In this document: piece after piece, positions 1-8,317 of the stretch | Layout: every line of letters starts with the position of its first letter | Numbering within the stretch: position 1 is the stretch's first letter | Assembly: GCA_964554215.1 (NCBI GenBank) | Contig: CAZKND010000020.1 | Span: 1 to 21,806, forward strand | DNA from: CAYLJV01 sp964554215 | GTDB lineage: Archaea; Hadarchaeota; Hadarchaeia; Hadarchaeales; JAGGTB01 | Direction of reading: 5' to 3' | DNA length: 21,806 nucleotides | The notes under the pieces: model-generated | What the model was told of the DNA's origin: nothing | The model's input: the letters and a program-made list of their open reading frames with translations, nothing else | Databases searched by the model: none | Position numbers and translations under genes: made by a program

Positions 1-85
1 AGTCGAAACACTGGAAACGGGGGTAGTTTGAGAATAGTGGAGACGAAAAGTCAAACGCAGAAAAATTTAAAATTTGAAATAGAGT
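1..85. other. Left-edge stretch downstream of glyA
   Basis: No gene is recognised between the left edge and the glyA stop. On the minus strand an oligo-T stretch (TTTTT near 61-66) lies about 20 bases after the glyA stop and could act as a weak archaeal terminator. A 6-bp complementary pair, GTTTGA at 26-31 and TCAAAC at 51-56, could form a hairpin with a 19-base loop, but nothing identifies it as an RNA gene. The glyA frame stays open to the edge if its TAG is ignored (about 28 codons), which is too short to interpret. Confidence 0.3.
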
Positions 86-1393
86 CTAAGAACTGCGAAT
101 ATTTATGTAATCGTAAGCTTCCGCACCAGAATCAAAACAATAATTAAGAGTCGAGTAATCATCAGCGAACTCTTCTACTTCCCCCTTAACATTTTCTGGA
201 TCTTCACCTTCAACTATAATTCGAGAGATATACTCAGCTATCCTCTCCATCTCATTTTCCTCCATACCCAAACGTGTGACCTCAGAAACTCCTAACCTTA
301 TCCCACCAGGATTATCATAATGTCTATCCTCACGAACATCCCAAGGTAAAAGATTACGATTTAGAATGATATTCCCACTTTCCAATTCGCGCTCAAAATC
401 TCCACCGAGACCATAATCGGTTACATCCAACAAGACAATATGAGAAGAAGTGTATCCCTTATCAGAGCCTACAACATCCAACCCTCTCTCATCAAGTGCT
501 TTTCCAAGAGCTTTCGAATTCTTAATAATCTGTTCAGCATAATCTTCTCCAAATTCCAAATGCTCAGCAAGAGCAATTGCCAGCGCAGCTACAGAGTGAA
601 GATGATGATTGCTAACCACACCAGGAAAAACAGCATTATCTATTTCACCCTTTAACTCCTGATCAGCAGTCAAAACCATTCCATGTTGGGGTCCAGGAAG
701 AGTCTTATGAGTACTGCAATCCATAACATCAACTCCTTCATCTAATGGGTCTTGAAAGTGATTTCCACCGATCAATCCTGCAACATGGGCCGCATCATAT
801 GCAACTTTAGCTCCATGATTTTTCGCTACCTGCGCAAGCTCTTCTACAGGATGAGGGAAAAGAAAAACACTTGCTCCAAACAATAACAAATCAGGCTCTA
901 CTTCTCTTATCTTTTCTCTAGCCGCCTCCACATCTATATTCATAGCTTCCTCATCAAACGGTAGATATTCTATATTAAGACCATGAACAGCTCCTGCCGT
1001 TCCTCCAAACTTTTTCTTTCCCATACTGATATGGCCACCGCAAGCTATAGGTAAACACATCAACGTATCTCCAGGATCCGTAAAAGCAGTATAAGTAGCT
1101 AAATTTGACAAAACACCGGAAACAGGCTGAACATTCGCACCGCCAGCTCCATAAACTTCCTTCGCCAAATCCATCGCAAGTAATTCTACTTCATCTATAA
1201 ATTCACAACCAGCATAAAGTCTCTCCTTGGGAGCTCCCTCCGCATACCTATTTCCAAAATCAGAAACAAGAGCTTCCTTAACAGCTGGACTGGGAACGTT
1301 TTCACTGGCGATTAAATTAATCGTATTCTGAGTCCAATTATGATGCTCTTGCAACAAACTCAAAGTTTTATCAAACGATTTTTTAGGATCCAT
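86..1393 (-). CDS. glyA: Serine hydroxymethyltransferase (archaeal type)
   Basis: PLP enzyme that interconverts serine and glycine while loading a one-carbon unit onto a pterin (folate or tetrahydromethanopterin). The 435-residue length is normal for archaeal GlyA. Visible signatures are the N-terminal NLIASENVPSPAV (residues 26-38), RYAEG (49-53), the cofactor region DAAHVAGLI (200-208) and STHKTLPGPQHG (227-238), where Lys230 should form the Schiff base. The archaeal-type GGHIS (119-123) and FLFPHPVEEL are present. ATG at 1393 lies 7 bases after GGAG; it overlaps the end of thrC by 11 bases, so the two are probably co-transcribed and translationally coupled. The stop is TAG (86-88), notable because of the internal TAG in purM. 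The C terminus looks complete. Identification is secure; pterin choice cannot be read from sequence, though FolD in the same window favours a folate. Confidence 0.96.
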   Translation of the reverse strand: MDPKKSFDKTLSLLQEHHNWTQNTINLIASENVPSPAVKEALVSDFGNRYAEGAPKERLYAGCEFIDEVELLAMDLAKEVYGAGGANVQPVSGVLSNLATYTAFTDPGDTLMCLPIACGGHISMGKKKFGGTAGAVHGLNIEYLPFDEEAMNIDVEAAREKIREVEPDLLLFGASVFLFPHPVEELAQVAKNHGAKVAYDAAHVAGLIGGNHFQDPLDEGVDVMDCSTHKTLPGPQHGMVLTADQELKGEIDNAVFPGVVSNHHLHSVAALAIALAEHLEFGEDYAEQIIKNSKALGKALDERGLDVVGSDKGYTSSHIVLLDVTDYGLGGDFERELESGNIILNRNLLPWDVREDRHYDNPGGIRLGVSEVTRLGMEENEMERIAEYISRIIVEGEDPENVKGEVEEFADDYSTLNYCFDSGAEAYDYINIRSS

Positions 1394-2615
1394 CCTTATT
1401 CTCCACTAATTTAACTAATTCATCATATTTAGCACTAACCTCAATAGGCTTTTCAGAAACTTCTGCAGCTTCTTCAGGATCTTTCAAAATATGGCCAGTA
1501 ACAACCGAAACCACCGTTTCATCTCTATCAATATCTCCATTTTCCACCATTTTCTTCAACCCCGCAATAGAAGTCGCACTAGCAGGTTCAACACCAATGC
1601 CTTCCTTTCTCGCTAACATTTTCTGGGCCTCAACTATCTCATCATCGGTGACCCCTTCCGCATCTCCATCAGTTCTTCGGATTGCTCTCAAAGCCTTAGG
1701 GCCATTCACAGGATCTCCAATTCTAATGGCAGTGGCTAATGTCTCAGGATTTTTCTCTGGAGTAACAGTCTCGTCACCTGCCTCCACAGCGTCCACCACG
1801 GGCTGAGATCCATCTGCTTGGATTCCCGTCATCTTAGGTATACCATCAACTAAGCCAAGCTCGTTGAATTCATAGAAACCTTTGTAAACAGCCCAAATAT
1901 TAGCACAATTACCCATAGGAATGGTTATCCTATCAGGAGCTTCAAATCCTAACTGATCGGCAATCTCGAACCCGATCGACTTTTGACCTTGAGGTCTGAA
2001 AGGATTTATAGAATTAAGAAGGTAGATATCGTCCCTTTCATGAGTAAGCTCTCTTACTAATTCTAAAGCTCTGTCAAAATTATCCTCCACCGCAATTATC
2101 CTGGCCCCATGCAAAGCCGCCTGTGCAAGCTTTCCTAAAGCAACCTTCCCCTTCGGAGTTAAAACGAGACAATCCAAACCTGCCTTACCTGAAAAAGCAG
2201 CGAGCGATGAAGAAGTATTGCCAGTAGATGCGCAAGTAACCGTTTCCACACCATATTCTATAGCCTTAGTAACTCCAACGGTCATCCCTCTATCCTTAAA
2301 AGAACCTGTTGGGTTACCACCTTCATATTTTACGTACAATTTATCTATCCCAATTTCTTCAGCAAGAGAATCGCACTCATATAGCGGAGTTCCACCCTCA
2401 TCTAAACTAACTATGTTTGACTCGTCATTTACAGGCATAAACGGTGCATATTTCCAGAGGGTAACCGGATCATTTTCCAACGAATCTTTATCAACCTCCT
2501 CCTTCACCTTCTCCAAATCAAGCTCTATTTCTAAAAGGGAATCACATTCAGGACAAGTATACAATCTTCTCGAAACTGGAAAGGTTTCTCCACAGCTTAT
2601 ACATTCGTAATGCAT
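1383..2615 (-). CDS. thrC: Threonine synthase with N-terminal zinc ribbon
   Basis: PLP-dependent enzyme converting O-phosphohomoserine to threonine, the last step of the pathway. An N-terminal zinc ribbon, typical of the archaeal/plant-like class, is formed by Cys5, Cys8, Cys21 and Cys24. The PLP lysine is Lys107 in NPTGSFKDRG; the STGNTSSSLA segment follows as the phosphate-binding/active-site loop. About 410 residues, normal for the class. The start is ATG at 2615, six bases after a perfect GGAGGG (2622-2627); a TTG two codons upstream has no matching ribosome site. It begins only two bases after the hom stop and overlaps glyA at its 3' end, so it sits in the hom-thrC-glyA transcription unit. 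The stop is TAA. Confidence 0.95.
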   Translation of the reverse strand: MHYECISCGETFPVSRRLYTCPECDSLLEIELDLEKVKEEVDKDSLENDPVTLWKYAPFMPVNDESNIVSLDEGGTPLYECDSLAEEIGIDKLYVKYEGGNPTGSFKDRGMTVGVTKAIEYGVETVTCASTGNTSSSLAAFSGKAGLDCLVLTPKGKVALGKLAQAALHGARIIAVEDNFDRALELVRELTHERDDIYLLNSINPFRPQGQKSIGFEIADQLGFEAPDRITIPMGNCANIWAVYKGFYEFNELGLVDGIPKMTGIQADGSQPVVDAVEAGDETVTPEKNPETLATAIRIGDPVNGPKALRAIRRTDGDAEGVTDDEIVEAQKMLARKEGIGVEPASATSIAGLKKMVENGDIDRDETVVSVVTGHILKDPEEAAEVSEKPIEVSAKYDELVKLVENKDGS

Positions 2616-2617
2616 TT

Positions 2618-3634
2618 TCAACCCTCCACGCTCTTGTAAATATCAACTATATCTCCCAACAAAGCGCTGGACGTCTCTCTCGGACCTGCTCCAAACCCAG
2701 TTATAGTCATCTCTCTAGCCAAATCCGTCTTCAAAGTTACAGAATTAAGAGAACCTTGAACGACCAAAGGATTGTCAGAAGAAACTAGTTTGGGAGAAAC
2801 TTCCAACCCATCGGAATTCGCAACCCCCACCAACCTTATCTCGTTACCCGATTCTCGAGCCAATTGAGTAACTTCTGGTCCAATTCTCGTAATTCCTTCA
2901 ACGTCAACATCTTCCAATTTAACGCTTTGATCCAGCAAAGAATTGGCAAGAATAGTCATCTTAGCAGCTGTATCAATACCCTCAATATCAAGAGTAGGAT
3001 CCTCCTCAGCTATACCCAACTCCTGAGCCTCGCTTAAAACAACATCAAAAGGAACATTTTCCTCAGTCATCCTAGTCAAAATATAATTAGTAGTCCCATT
3101 CAACACGCCCTGAATCTCAGAGATACTGTCTCCAGACATTTGCCCCTCCGCCAATCCTAACACAGGGATAGCACCACCCACGGTCGCCGAATATTTAAAC
3201 TCCAAACCGGAACTCTCCTCCAACTCCTTCAATTCATCAAAAGCCACAACCAAAGGCCCTTTATTAGCTGTCACTACATGTTTACCCCGATTCATCGCCT
3301 CCTTTATATGAGTCAATCCTGGCTCACCGTCTTCTATACTTGTTGGAGTAAGCTCAACCATGATATCAGAATTCACATTTTTCACTACATCCAAAGCAGA
3401 TGTACCTAATTCCCCATCCTCCATAACTTCAGATACGGAAGCTTCGGAACCAGAAGCTTCGGACAATTCTCCGAGATCTATCCCGTCCTCATTCACAATC
3501 GCACCGCCAGAATCAACAACTGAAACTATATCTAACTGAACTCCTGATTTTTCCTTCAAGTAATGCTGCTTCTCCTCTATAACCTTAGTAAGGCCTTGAC
3601 CAAGATTGCCGAAACCGATAAGTGATATTTTCAC
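2618..3634 (-). CDS. hom: Homoserine dehydrogenase
   Basis: NAD(P)-dependent reduction of aspartate semialdehyde to homoserine, the branch point toward threonine and methionine. The Rossmann motif GFGNLGQG is at residues 7-14. The signature TANKGPLV, the substrate region NGTTNYILTRM and the segment EEDPTLDIEGIDTAAKM, carrying the conserved acidic and lysine catalytic residues, are all visible. At 338 residues it lacks a C-terminal ACT domain; that role probably falls to the separate ACT protein encoded just upstream. The start is GTG at 3634, sharing GTGA with the stop of the upstream gene; a G-rich stretch (GGGGGG, 3641-3646) lies before it. The stop is TGA. Assignment is secure. Confidence 0.95.
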   Translation of the reverse strand: MKISLIGFGNLGQGLTKVIEEKQHYLKEKSGVQLDIVSVVDSGGAIVNEDGIDLGELSEASGSEASVSEVMEDGELGTSALDVVKNVNSDIMVELTPTSIEDGEPGLTHIKEAMNRGKHVVTANKGPLVVAFDELKELEESSGLEFKYSATVGGAIPVLGLAEGQMSGDSISEIQGVLNGTTNYILTRMTEENVPFDVVLSEAQELGIAEEDPTLDIEGIDTAAKMTILANSLLDQSVKLEDVDVEGITRIGPEVTQLARESGNEIRLVGVANSDGLEVSPKLVSSDNPLVVQGSLNSVTLKTDLAREMTITGFGAGPRETSSALLGDIVDIYKSVEG

Positions 3635-4137
3635 TCCAATCCCCCCAAAGGTTCAATCAACAAAAGGTCCTTTTCATCTGCAACTTCTTTCAACCTTGAA
3701 ACTGCGTTATCTAAGCTATCCTGAGTTGTTGCCCAAATTATAATCCGGGCAGAGGACTTTCCTTCGTCATTGCCAAAAGCTAAGGTCAAATCAGAAACTT
3801 TAGCACCATCTATCTCATTTAATCTTTCTACTGAATCTCTGATGTCAGTTTCAATAATCTCTCCGACAAGAAGCATAACTGCCTTAACAGCCTCCTCCTG
3901 TTCACCTACTCTTGTGATTCTGGCCCCAACTTTTTTTACTTCTTCAAGAATCTTGTCCAATCTCTCTTTCTCTGTAACTTCCAAAATTACGGTTACAGGT
4001 ACTTTTCCTAAAGGGGTCAACTCTTCTCGTTTATGAACAACATTTTGAATATTAGCGCCATATTTAGAAATCGGATCAAGCACTTTAACTAGCTGACCCG
4101 GAGTATCTTCAAGTTCCATTTCTATTCTTGCTCTCAT
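3631..4137 (-). CDS. ACT-domain protein, likely allosteric regulator of homoserine dehydrogenase
   Basis: 168-residue protein. The N-terminal half is a clear ACT domain: the EDTPGQLVKVLDPISKYGANIQNVVH segment (residues 10-35) has the usual strand-turn-helix with the GQL turn. A second half (about 85-168) resembles a further ACT-like or regulatory domain. ACT domains bind amino acids, and stand-alone ACT proteins next to hom are common in archaea where Hom itself lacks the domain, so feedback control by threonine is the natural inference; ligand specificity cannot be seen. ATG at 4137 has AGGTG about 5 bases upstream. Its stop overlaps the hom GTG start, indicating coupling. The stop is TGA. 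Confidence 0.8.
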   Translation of the reverse strand: MRARIEMELEDTPGQLVKVLDPISKYGANIQNVVHKREELTPLGKVPVTVILEVTEKERLDKILEEVKKVGARITRVGEQEEAVKAVMLLVGEIIETDIRDSVERLNEIDGAKVSDLTLAFGNDEGKSSARIIIWATTQDSLDNAVSRLKEVADEKDLLLIEPLGGLE

Positions 4138-4257
4138 AATTACACCTGCTGTATTTCCATAGATTATTCAAACTTATTTGACTTAATACCTAAGGATTTA
4201 ATTTAATATTTTCAATACCTTTTAAATTCTGGATAATTTTTTTTTTTTTACTAATAT
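4138..4257. other. Low-complexity AT-rich intergenic region beside assembly gap
   Basis: This stretch between the ACT gene and the gap contains the ribosome site for the ACT gene (AGGTG near 4142-4146) and a 13-base T run at 4237-4249. No coding potential is credible. The stop-free minus-strand frame that reaches 4190 joins to apgM only across the Ns and is very lysine/isoleucine rich, so I treat it as non-coding. The promoter for the ACT-hom-thrC-glyA unit may lie here, but no single TATA box is convincing in such AT-rich sequence. Confidence 0.5.
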
Positions 4258-4267
4258 NNNNNNNNNN
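4258..4267. other. Assembly gap (10 Ns)
   Basis: Ten consecutive N characters. The round number and the flanking homopolymer suggest a scaffold-join placeholder, so the true gap length is unknown. The 3' end and stop codon of the apgM-like gene fall inside or beside it. Confidence 0.98.
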
Positions 4268-5485
4268 AGACATCGATTTCGGAGGTTTCACATCATAACC
4301 CAGTTCTTTCATCAAATTAAAGCCTTGAATAGTGCCTATTGATCCCTTTTCAACAGAATCCTCACCGTAAGAATCGACCTCATCTTTTTCTCCGTCTACA
4401 GAATAAACTGCTATTGGTACAGGATCTCTTGTATGGTCTCCAATATTAATAGGGGTAGGATGGTCCGGCATGACCGAAATTGAAAACTCTTCTCCCTCTA
4501 ACTCATCTAAAACCTTCTGGACTATTTTTTTATCTATATTCTCAATAGCCCGAATCTTATTTTCCAAATCCCCCTCATGACCTGCTTCATCAGGAGCTTC
4601 AATATGAATTAAAACAAAATCATGATCTTCAAGAGCCCTCAGGCCATATTCAGCCTTATTCTCATAACTAGTGTCATGATACCCCGTTACGTCCGGAACG
4701 TCAATTTTATCCATACCGGCACAAACACCCAACCCCTCAACCAACTTCACGGCAGAAATAATAGCCCCATCTAAACCATATCTTTCGTGAAAAGGCTCCA
4801 TATTAGGGGATCTACCATGTCCCCAAACCCAAAGATAGTTTGCCGGATTTTTCCCTTCATCCTCCCTTTTCTCATTAACCTCGTGCTCGCTCAAAATCCT
4901 TGGAGAATCTAAAACCATATTATTTATTCTTTCCACAATTTCGGAATCCTCCGGTTCAAGAAGCAAGTCCTCCAACCGTTCCCCCATATGTTTATGAGGT
5001 GCATAAGACGTCACATCTTCTAACTCATTATCCTCATCGCTCACCACGAACAAATGGCGGTAATCAATTCCAACATAATATTTCCCCATATCCCCATACT
5101 CCTCAGAAACCGTTTCGAACAATTCCGCCGCCTCCTCGGTCGAGATATGATCAGCTGAATAATCTTTAATACGGTCATTTTCCACGGTTATCAAATTACA
5201 GCGGAAAGCAACCTCATCATCATTCAAATCAACATCTATACCTGCAGCCTCGATAGGACCTCTACCTGTGAAATATTCTTTGGGATCATAACCTAGGATA
5301 GACATAATTGCAACGGCAGACCCTGTAGGCAATCCCTCCGGCACGTTCTCCAATCTTCCCGTCCTTCCATTAGAAGCTATCCAATCCATTCCGGGAGTTT
5401 CCGCAGCTTGTAAAGGAGTTTTACCATCCAACTCTTCTAATGGGTCATCGGCCATCCCATCAGCAACAATTAATACATTTTTCAT
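4268..5485 (-). CDS. Phosphoglycerate-mutase-like protein, proposed homoserine kinase (3' end in gap)
   Basis: Alkaline-phosphatase-superfamily protein of the archaeal apgM / COG3635 group. Visible metal and active-site motifs: VLIVADGMADDP near the N terminus; LPTGSAVAIMSILGYDP with the candidate phospho-acceptor/metal Ser of GSA (GSD in most relatives); GRGPIEAAG; FRCNL; HIEAPDEAGHEGD; and VMPDHPTPINIGDH. A subfamily of this group has been proposed as a non-orthologous homoserine kinase from its clustering with threonine genes. Here it lies directly upstream of ACT-hom-thrC and no GHMP-type ThrB is present, so homoserine kinase is my preferred role and glycolytic phosphoglycerate mutase the alternative. 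The start is ATG at 5485 with GAGAGGG upstream; the TTG six codons earlier is less likely. About 406 codons are visible, near full length for the family. The C-terminal few residues and the stop are lost in the gap. Confidence 0.85.
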
Positions 5486-5569
5486 ATTTTCAGTCCCTCT
5501 CAAACTCGCTTTATTTTATCTCAACCGATTATAATTATCATTATTCAATTAAAAGAGAAACCTTCCGTT

Positions 5570-6205
5570 TCACTTAAGGATTTTTCCAGTTTCCATATAC
5601 CATAAGTACAAATCGATTTCAGCGAGAGAAAGACCAACTTTTTTCGATAAATCTTTCACCTTTTCTTCAATATTCAGGTATCTTTCTTTCTTTGTCAAAG
5701 TTTCAGGGTTCTCCTCGATTATATCTTCATCACAAAGTATCCGTAGAATATGTCTATCTATAATCATCAAATCTTTATATCCAACATTCCTCAGAAAATG
5801 ACTACTCTCTTTACAACCTAATCCCTTAACGTTCTCAATTAACCAATCCCTAGCCTCAAAAGGGTCTGAAAAATCAGAGATAATATCTCTAATATTGTCC
5901 GAATATTTCCTATTTTCAACTATATACTCCGCCCGCTTGTTATAGAAACGATACCCATGACTTTCTAATTTACTAACCAAATCATCTAGAGGAAGCTCAA
6001 TAAAACCTTCAGAACCTAAGTCATCCTGGATATCTATAGCCAGCTGGGCAGACGAATTAGCTGTTAAGACACAAAAGGACAATTCTGAAAACCAACGATT
6101 ATTATCCTCCATACCCACTCTTTCGAACTCTTCAATCCTTTTATCTACCTTTTCCGAAATTTCTGAATTCTTTAAATCTATTATCCTCTTCTCTAAATCG
6201 TTCAT
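5570..6205 (-). CDS. ogg: 8-oxoguanine DNA glycosylase/AP lyase, archaeal Ogg2 type
   Basis: Base-excision repair enzyme removing 8-oxoguanine and cutting the abasic site. 211 residues, typical of the compact archaeal Ogg2 family. The helix-hairpin-helix-GPD signature reads VKGLGCKESSHFLRNVG followed by MIIDRHILR. The catalytic lysine is Lys132 and the catalytic aspartate Asp150, 18 residues apart as expected for this family. The N-terminal segment RWFSELSFCVLTANSSA matches the family core. It follows the primase-like gene after 38 bases on the same strand, so the two may form one transcription unit. The ATG at 6205 has no obvious ribosome site. The stop is TGA. Confidence 0.92.
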   Translation of the reverse strand: MNDLEKRIIDLKNSEISEKVDKRIEEFERVGMEDNNRWFSELSFCVLTANSSAQLAIDIQDDLGSEGFIELPLDDLVSKLESHGYRFYNKRAEYIVENRKYSDNIRDIISDFSDPFEARDWLIENVKGLGCKESSHFLRNVGYKDLMIIDRHILRILCDEDIIEENPETLTKKERYLNIEEKVKDLSKKVGLSLAEIDLYLWYMETGKILK

Positions 6206-6243
6206 ACAGAGTTATCATTGAACATGCAGAAATTTAATTCCTC

Positions 6244-7050
6244 TCAAAAAGAACTGCTCGAAACAGCATCTGGCTTTAAACCCGTTTTTAATCCGGTCCC
6301 TCTCTTCGTAAAATCCCATTCTCTCGGTCTGACCTTCTCAGGAGTAGCGTCAATCACGGAAAATTCCGGAACTTCGTTCGGACGAACGGGAACGGATACT
6401 AGTCCCGAGCTAGGATGAAGACTCATTGGCGCTAATAAAAGGCCTCTTCTCCACCTACGCTCGGTGAGAAAACAGGTGCCCATGTTTCCTAGAAACCTGA
6501 TTCCTGATTTTTTCTCCTGTCTATCAAACTGAGTTTTTTCCTCGATATATTCAGAGGAATATTCCGTAAGTTCATTGTGTAAATCTGATAAGAAGCTCAA
6601 ATGGTCCTCTGAGGTGATTTGTAAATCTTCTAAAGGAAGGAGAATGTCAAAGCCTACTTCTCCTGAATATTTTACAAGAGGTTGAGGAAACCCTTCGCTT
6701 TCAAGGGCTTCTAAAAACAAGTTCGTCACTTCTTTTGCTACTTTTAGTCCACCTTCTTTAGCTTCTATTGTCCACAAAAGATCTCTACCTATAACTCCAG
6801 ATGTTTCAGAAGGTTCAGAATACCTCCAGTAAGAACCATAGAATGAACGGGCACCGGAATTTAAGACATCAGCCATAGTCTCTTCAGAATCAATTACTAA
6901 AACTGACTCTTTTCCCTCATCAGGATGTTTCCTTCGGATTTCCTCTCTATTTTTGTCATAGAAAGCTCCTTCTCTAATCGGGTCGCGAGCACCCGAATAA
7001 AAGAAATCCAAAATCGAATTTTTAACCTTGGTCTGATTATAGAATTTCAT
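6244..7050 (-). CDS. Divergent primase small subunit (PriS)-like protein lacking the catalytic DxD
   Basis: 268 residues. The order of motifs follows archaeal PriS: REGAFYD (26-32) resembles PriS REFAF; SFYGSYWRYSEP (69-80) resembles the YYSSAYYxP region; GRDLLWTIEAKEG (88-100) sits where PriS has GADLVFDIDADH; VKYSGEVGFDILLP (126-139) parallels FSGGRGYHVHV; and LLLAPMSLHPSSGLVSVPV parallels RLPGSLHGKTGL. The two catalytic aspartates of the DxD pair appear replaced by Thr94 and Glu96, and the RGYH histidine by Asp. It is therefore probably not an active primase; a DNA-binding or repair-accessory role is only inference from the neighbouring ogg gene. A TATA-like TTTAAAAAAC on the minus strand at 7079-7088 predicts a transcript start about 8 bases before the ATG. 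Much shorter than PriS (about 330-350). The stop is TGA. Confidence 0.65.
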   Translation of the reverse strand: MKFYNQTKVKNSILDFFYSGARDPIREGAFYDKNREEIRRKHPDEGKESVLVIDSEETMADVLNSGARSFYGSYWRYSEPSETSGVIGRDLLWTIEAKEGGLKVAKEVTNLFLEALESEGFPQPLVKYSGEVGFDILLPLEDLQITSEDHLSFLSDLHNELTEYSSEYIEEKTQFDRQEKKSGIRFLGNMGTCFLTERRWRRGLLLAPMSLHPSSGLVSVPVRPNEVPEFSVIDATPEKVRPREWDFTKRGTGLKTGLKPDAVSSSSF

Positions 7051-7148
7051 AACTATCAGTTGTTATTGGTATGAAGGTGTTTTTTAAAGGGAATTTTCGA
7101 GAGGGGGTAGTGAATGTATTTCTCATTCCTTAAAATCAAAAATTAGAT

Positions 7149-8078
7149 CTAAACGAACAGAAAGTTAAAAGCCAGACCTAAGACGATTATTCCAAAAGAA
7201 ATCATCAACGCATAAGTTACAATTAGCCTTTTCTTCATCACCTTTTTCAAAATAACGAACTGCGGTAAGGAAAGAGCTGATACAGACATCATAAAAGCTA
7301 TAGAAGTGCCTATAGGCAATCCTTTTCCAATCAAACTCTCCACTACAGGAATAACGCCTAAAACATTGGTGTAAATTGGAACTCCTACCGCAACAGCCGC
7401 CGGAACGGCGAAAGATCCGGTTAGATAACTGGCAACAACTTCCTGAGGTACGTATCCATGGACCAAAGCTCCTATCCCCACTCCTATCAAGACATACGGA
7501 ATGATAGACTTCACTATCTCTTTTGACTCTCTATAAGCCATCTTTCCCCTCTCTTTGAAGCTCACTTCCTTTTCCGAATATTTCTGATTCCCTATATCAA
7601 AATCTTTCACATATTTTTCAAATCCAAGTTTATTGAGAGAATAACCTCCCAAAATCCCTATCAGCACCCCTCCTAAAACATAGAGCAAAGTTATTCTCCA
7701 ACCCAAAACACCAATAAGAACAACTACAGAGGCCTCATTGACCATCGGGGATACAAAAAGAAAAGTCAGAGTCATGCCGAACGGTATACCAGCTCCTAGA
7801 AAACCTAAAAATAAAGGAATAGTGGAGCACGAGCAAAACGGGGAGACAATTCCCAAAACAGCTGCAGCAAAATAACCCAAAATACTTCGTTTACCTTTGA
7901 GATAATCCCTAATTTTTTCAGGTTTTATGTAGGTTCTCAAAAATCCTACTCCAAAAATGACTAAGAATAAAATAAAGGAGATCTTTAGGCTGTCATATAT
8001 CCAAAAGTTCAAAGCTTCGGCTGCATTACCTGAGAGGCCTGTCAAGGACACGATATATTCGGAAATCAGCTCGAACAT
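7149..8078 (-). CDS. PF03773-family permease (ArsP/YraQ-like)
   Basis: Multi-pass inner-membrane protein of 309 residues with roughly eight hydrophobic segments: near 30-48, 66-90, 93-115, 122-145, 190-212, 220-240, 250-272 and 285-308. The family signature SPFCSCSTIPLFLGFLGAGIP carries Cys82 and Cys84. A central polar loop (about 150-185) separates two similar halves; the second contains VPIYTNVLGVIPVVESLIGKGLP. Characterised ArsP members export trivalent organoarsenicals, but substrates differ in this family and I cannot fix one. It follows the thioredoxin-like gene by 5 bases, forming an arsR-trx-permease operon. The stop is TAG (7149-7151), followed one codon later by in-frame TAA (7143-7145). 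Confidence 0.88.
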   Translation of the reverse strand: MFELISEYIVSLTGLSGNAAEALNFWIYDSLKISFILFLVIFGVGFLRTYIKPEKIRDYLKGKRSILGYFAAAVLGIVSPFCSCSTIPLFLGFLGAGIPFGMTLTFLFVSPMVNEASVVVLIGVLGWRITLLYVLGGVLIGILGGYSLNKLGFEKYVKDFDIGNQKYSEKEVSFKERGKMAYRESKEIVKSIIPYVLIGVGIGALVHGYVPQEVVASYLTGSFAVPAAVAVGVPIYTNVLGVIPVVESLIGKGLPIGTSIAFMMSVSALSLPQFVILKKVMKKRLIVTYALMISFGIIVLGLAFNFLFV

Positions 8079-8083
8079 CTTTC

Positions 8084-8317
8084 TTATCTCAATATCTCAT
8101 ATATCTCTTCTTTCGGTGGCACCCTTCCACTTATTACTACTTCACCATCAACGGCCAAAGCAGGAGAATTCATAACTCCCTTGCTAGCAATTTCTCCAGG
8201 ATCCTCTATCTTTTGTAAATCCAGATCCTCTCTATCCAAATCCTCTACCACTTCTCTAACCGAATCTTCCAACTTTTGACAGTTGGAACAGCCAGGGCCC
8301 AATATTTCAACTTTCAT
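8084..8317 (-). CDS. Small thioredoxin-like protein (MTH895/redox-active disulfide protein 2 family)
   Basis: 77-residue thioredoxin fold. The active site is GPGCSNCQK, with Cys10 and Cys13 as the redox pair, and the cis-proline region is NSPALAVDGEVV. Family members are often encoded between an ArsR regulator and a PF03773 permease, exactly as here, and are thought to support thiol chemistry of the exported compound. The start is ATG at 8317: translation from there gives MKVEILGPGC, the usual family N terminus; the ATG six codons upstream (8335) adds MRRRLR and lies inside arsR. It overlaps the arsR 3' end by 11 bases. The stop is TAA. Confidence 0.88.
   Translation of the reverse strand: MKVEILGPGCSNCQKLEDSVREVVEDLDREDLDLQKIEDPGEIASKGVMNSPALAVDGEVVISGRVPPKEEIYEILR

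Noticed and set aside
26..56. GTTTGA...TCAAAC hairpin as an RNA gene
   Set aside because: A 6-bp stem with a 19-base loop, without tRNA or C/D-box features.
1..88. glyA readthrough of its TAG into an open frame to the window edge
   Set aside because: GlyA already has normal family length, the extra 28 codons show no family similarity, and so short an open stretch is expected by chance.
4190..4257. Minus-strand extension of the apgM frame across the Ns to a TAG at 4190
   Set aside because: The Ns are a placeholder of unknown length, and the sequence beyond is Lys/Ile-rich low-complexity DNA with no resemblance to the apgM C terminus.
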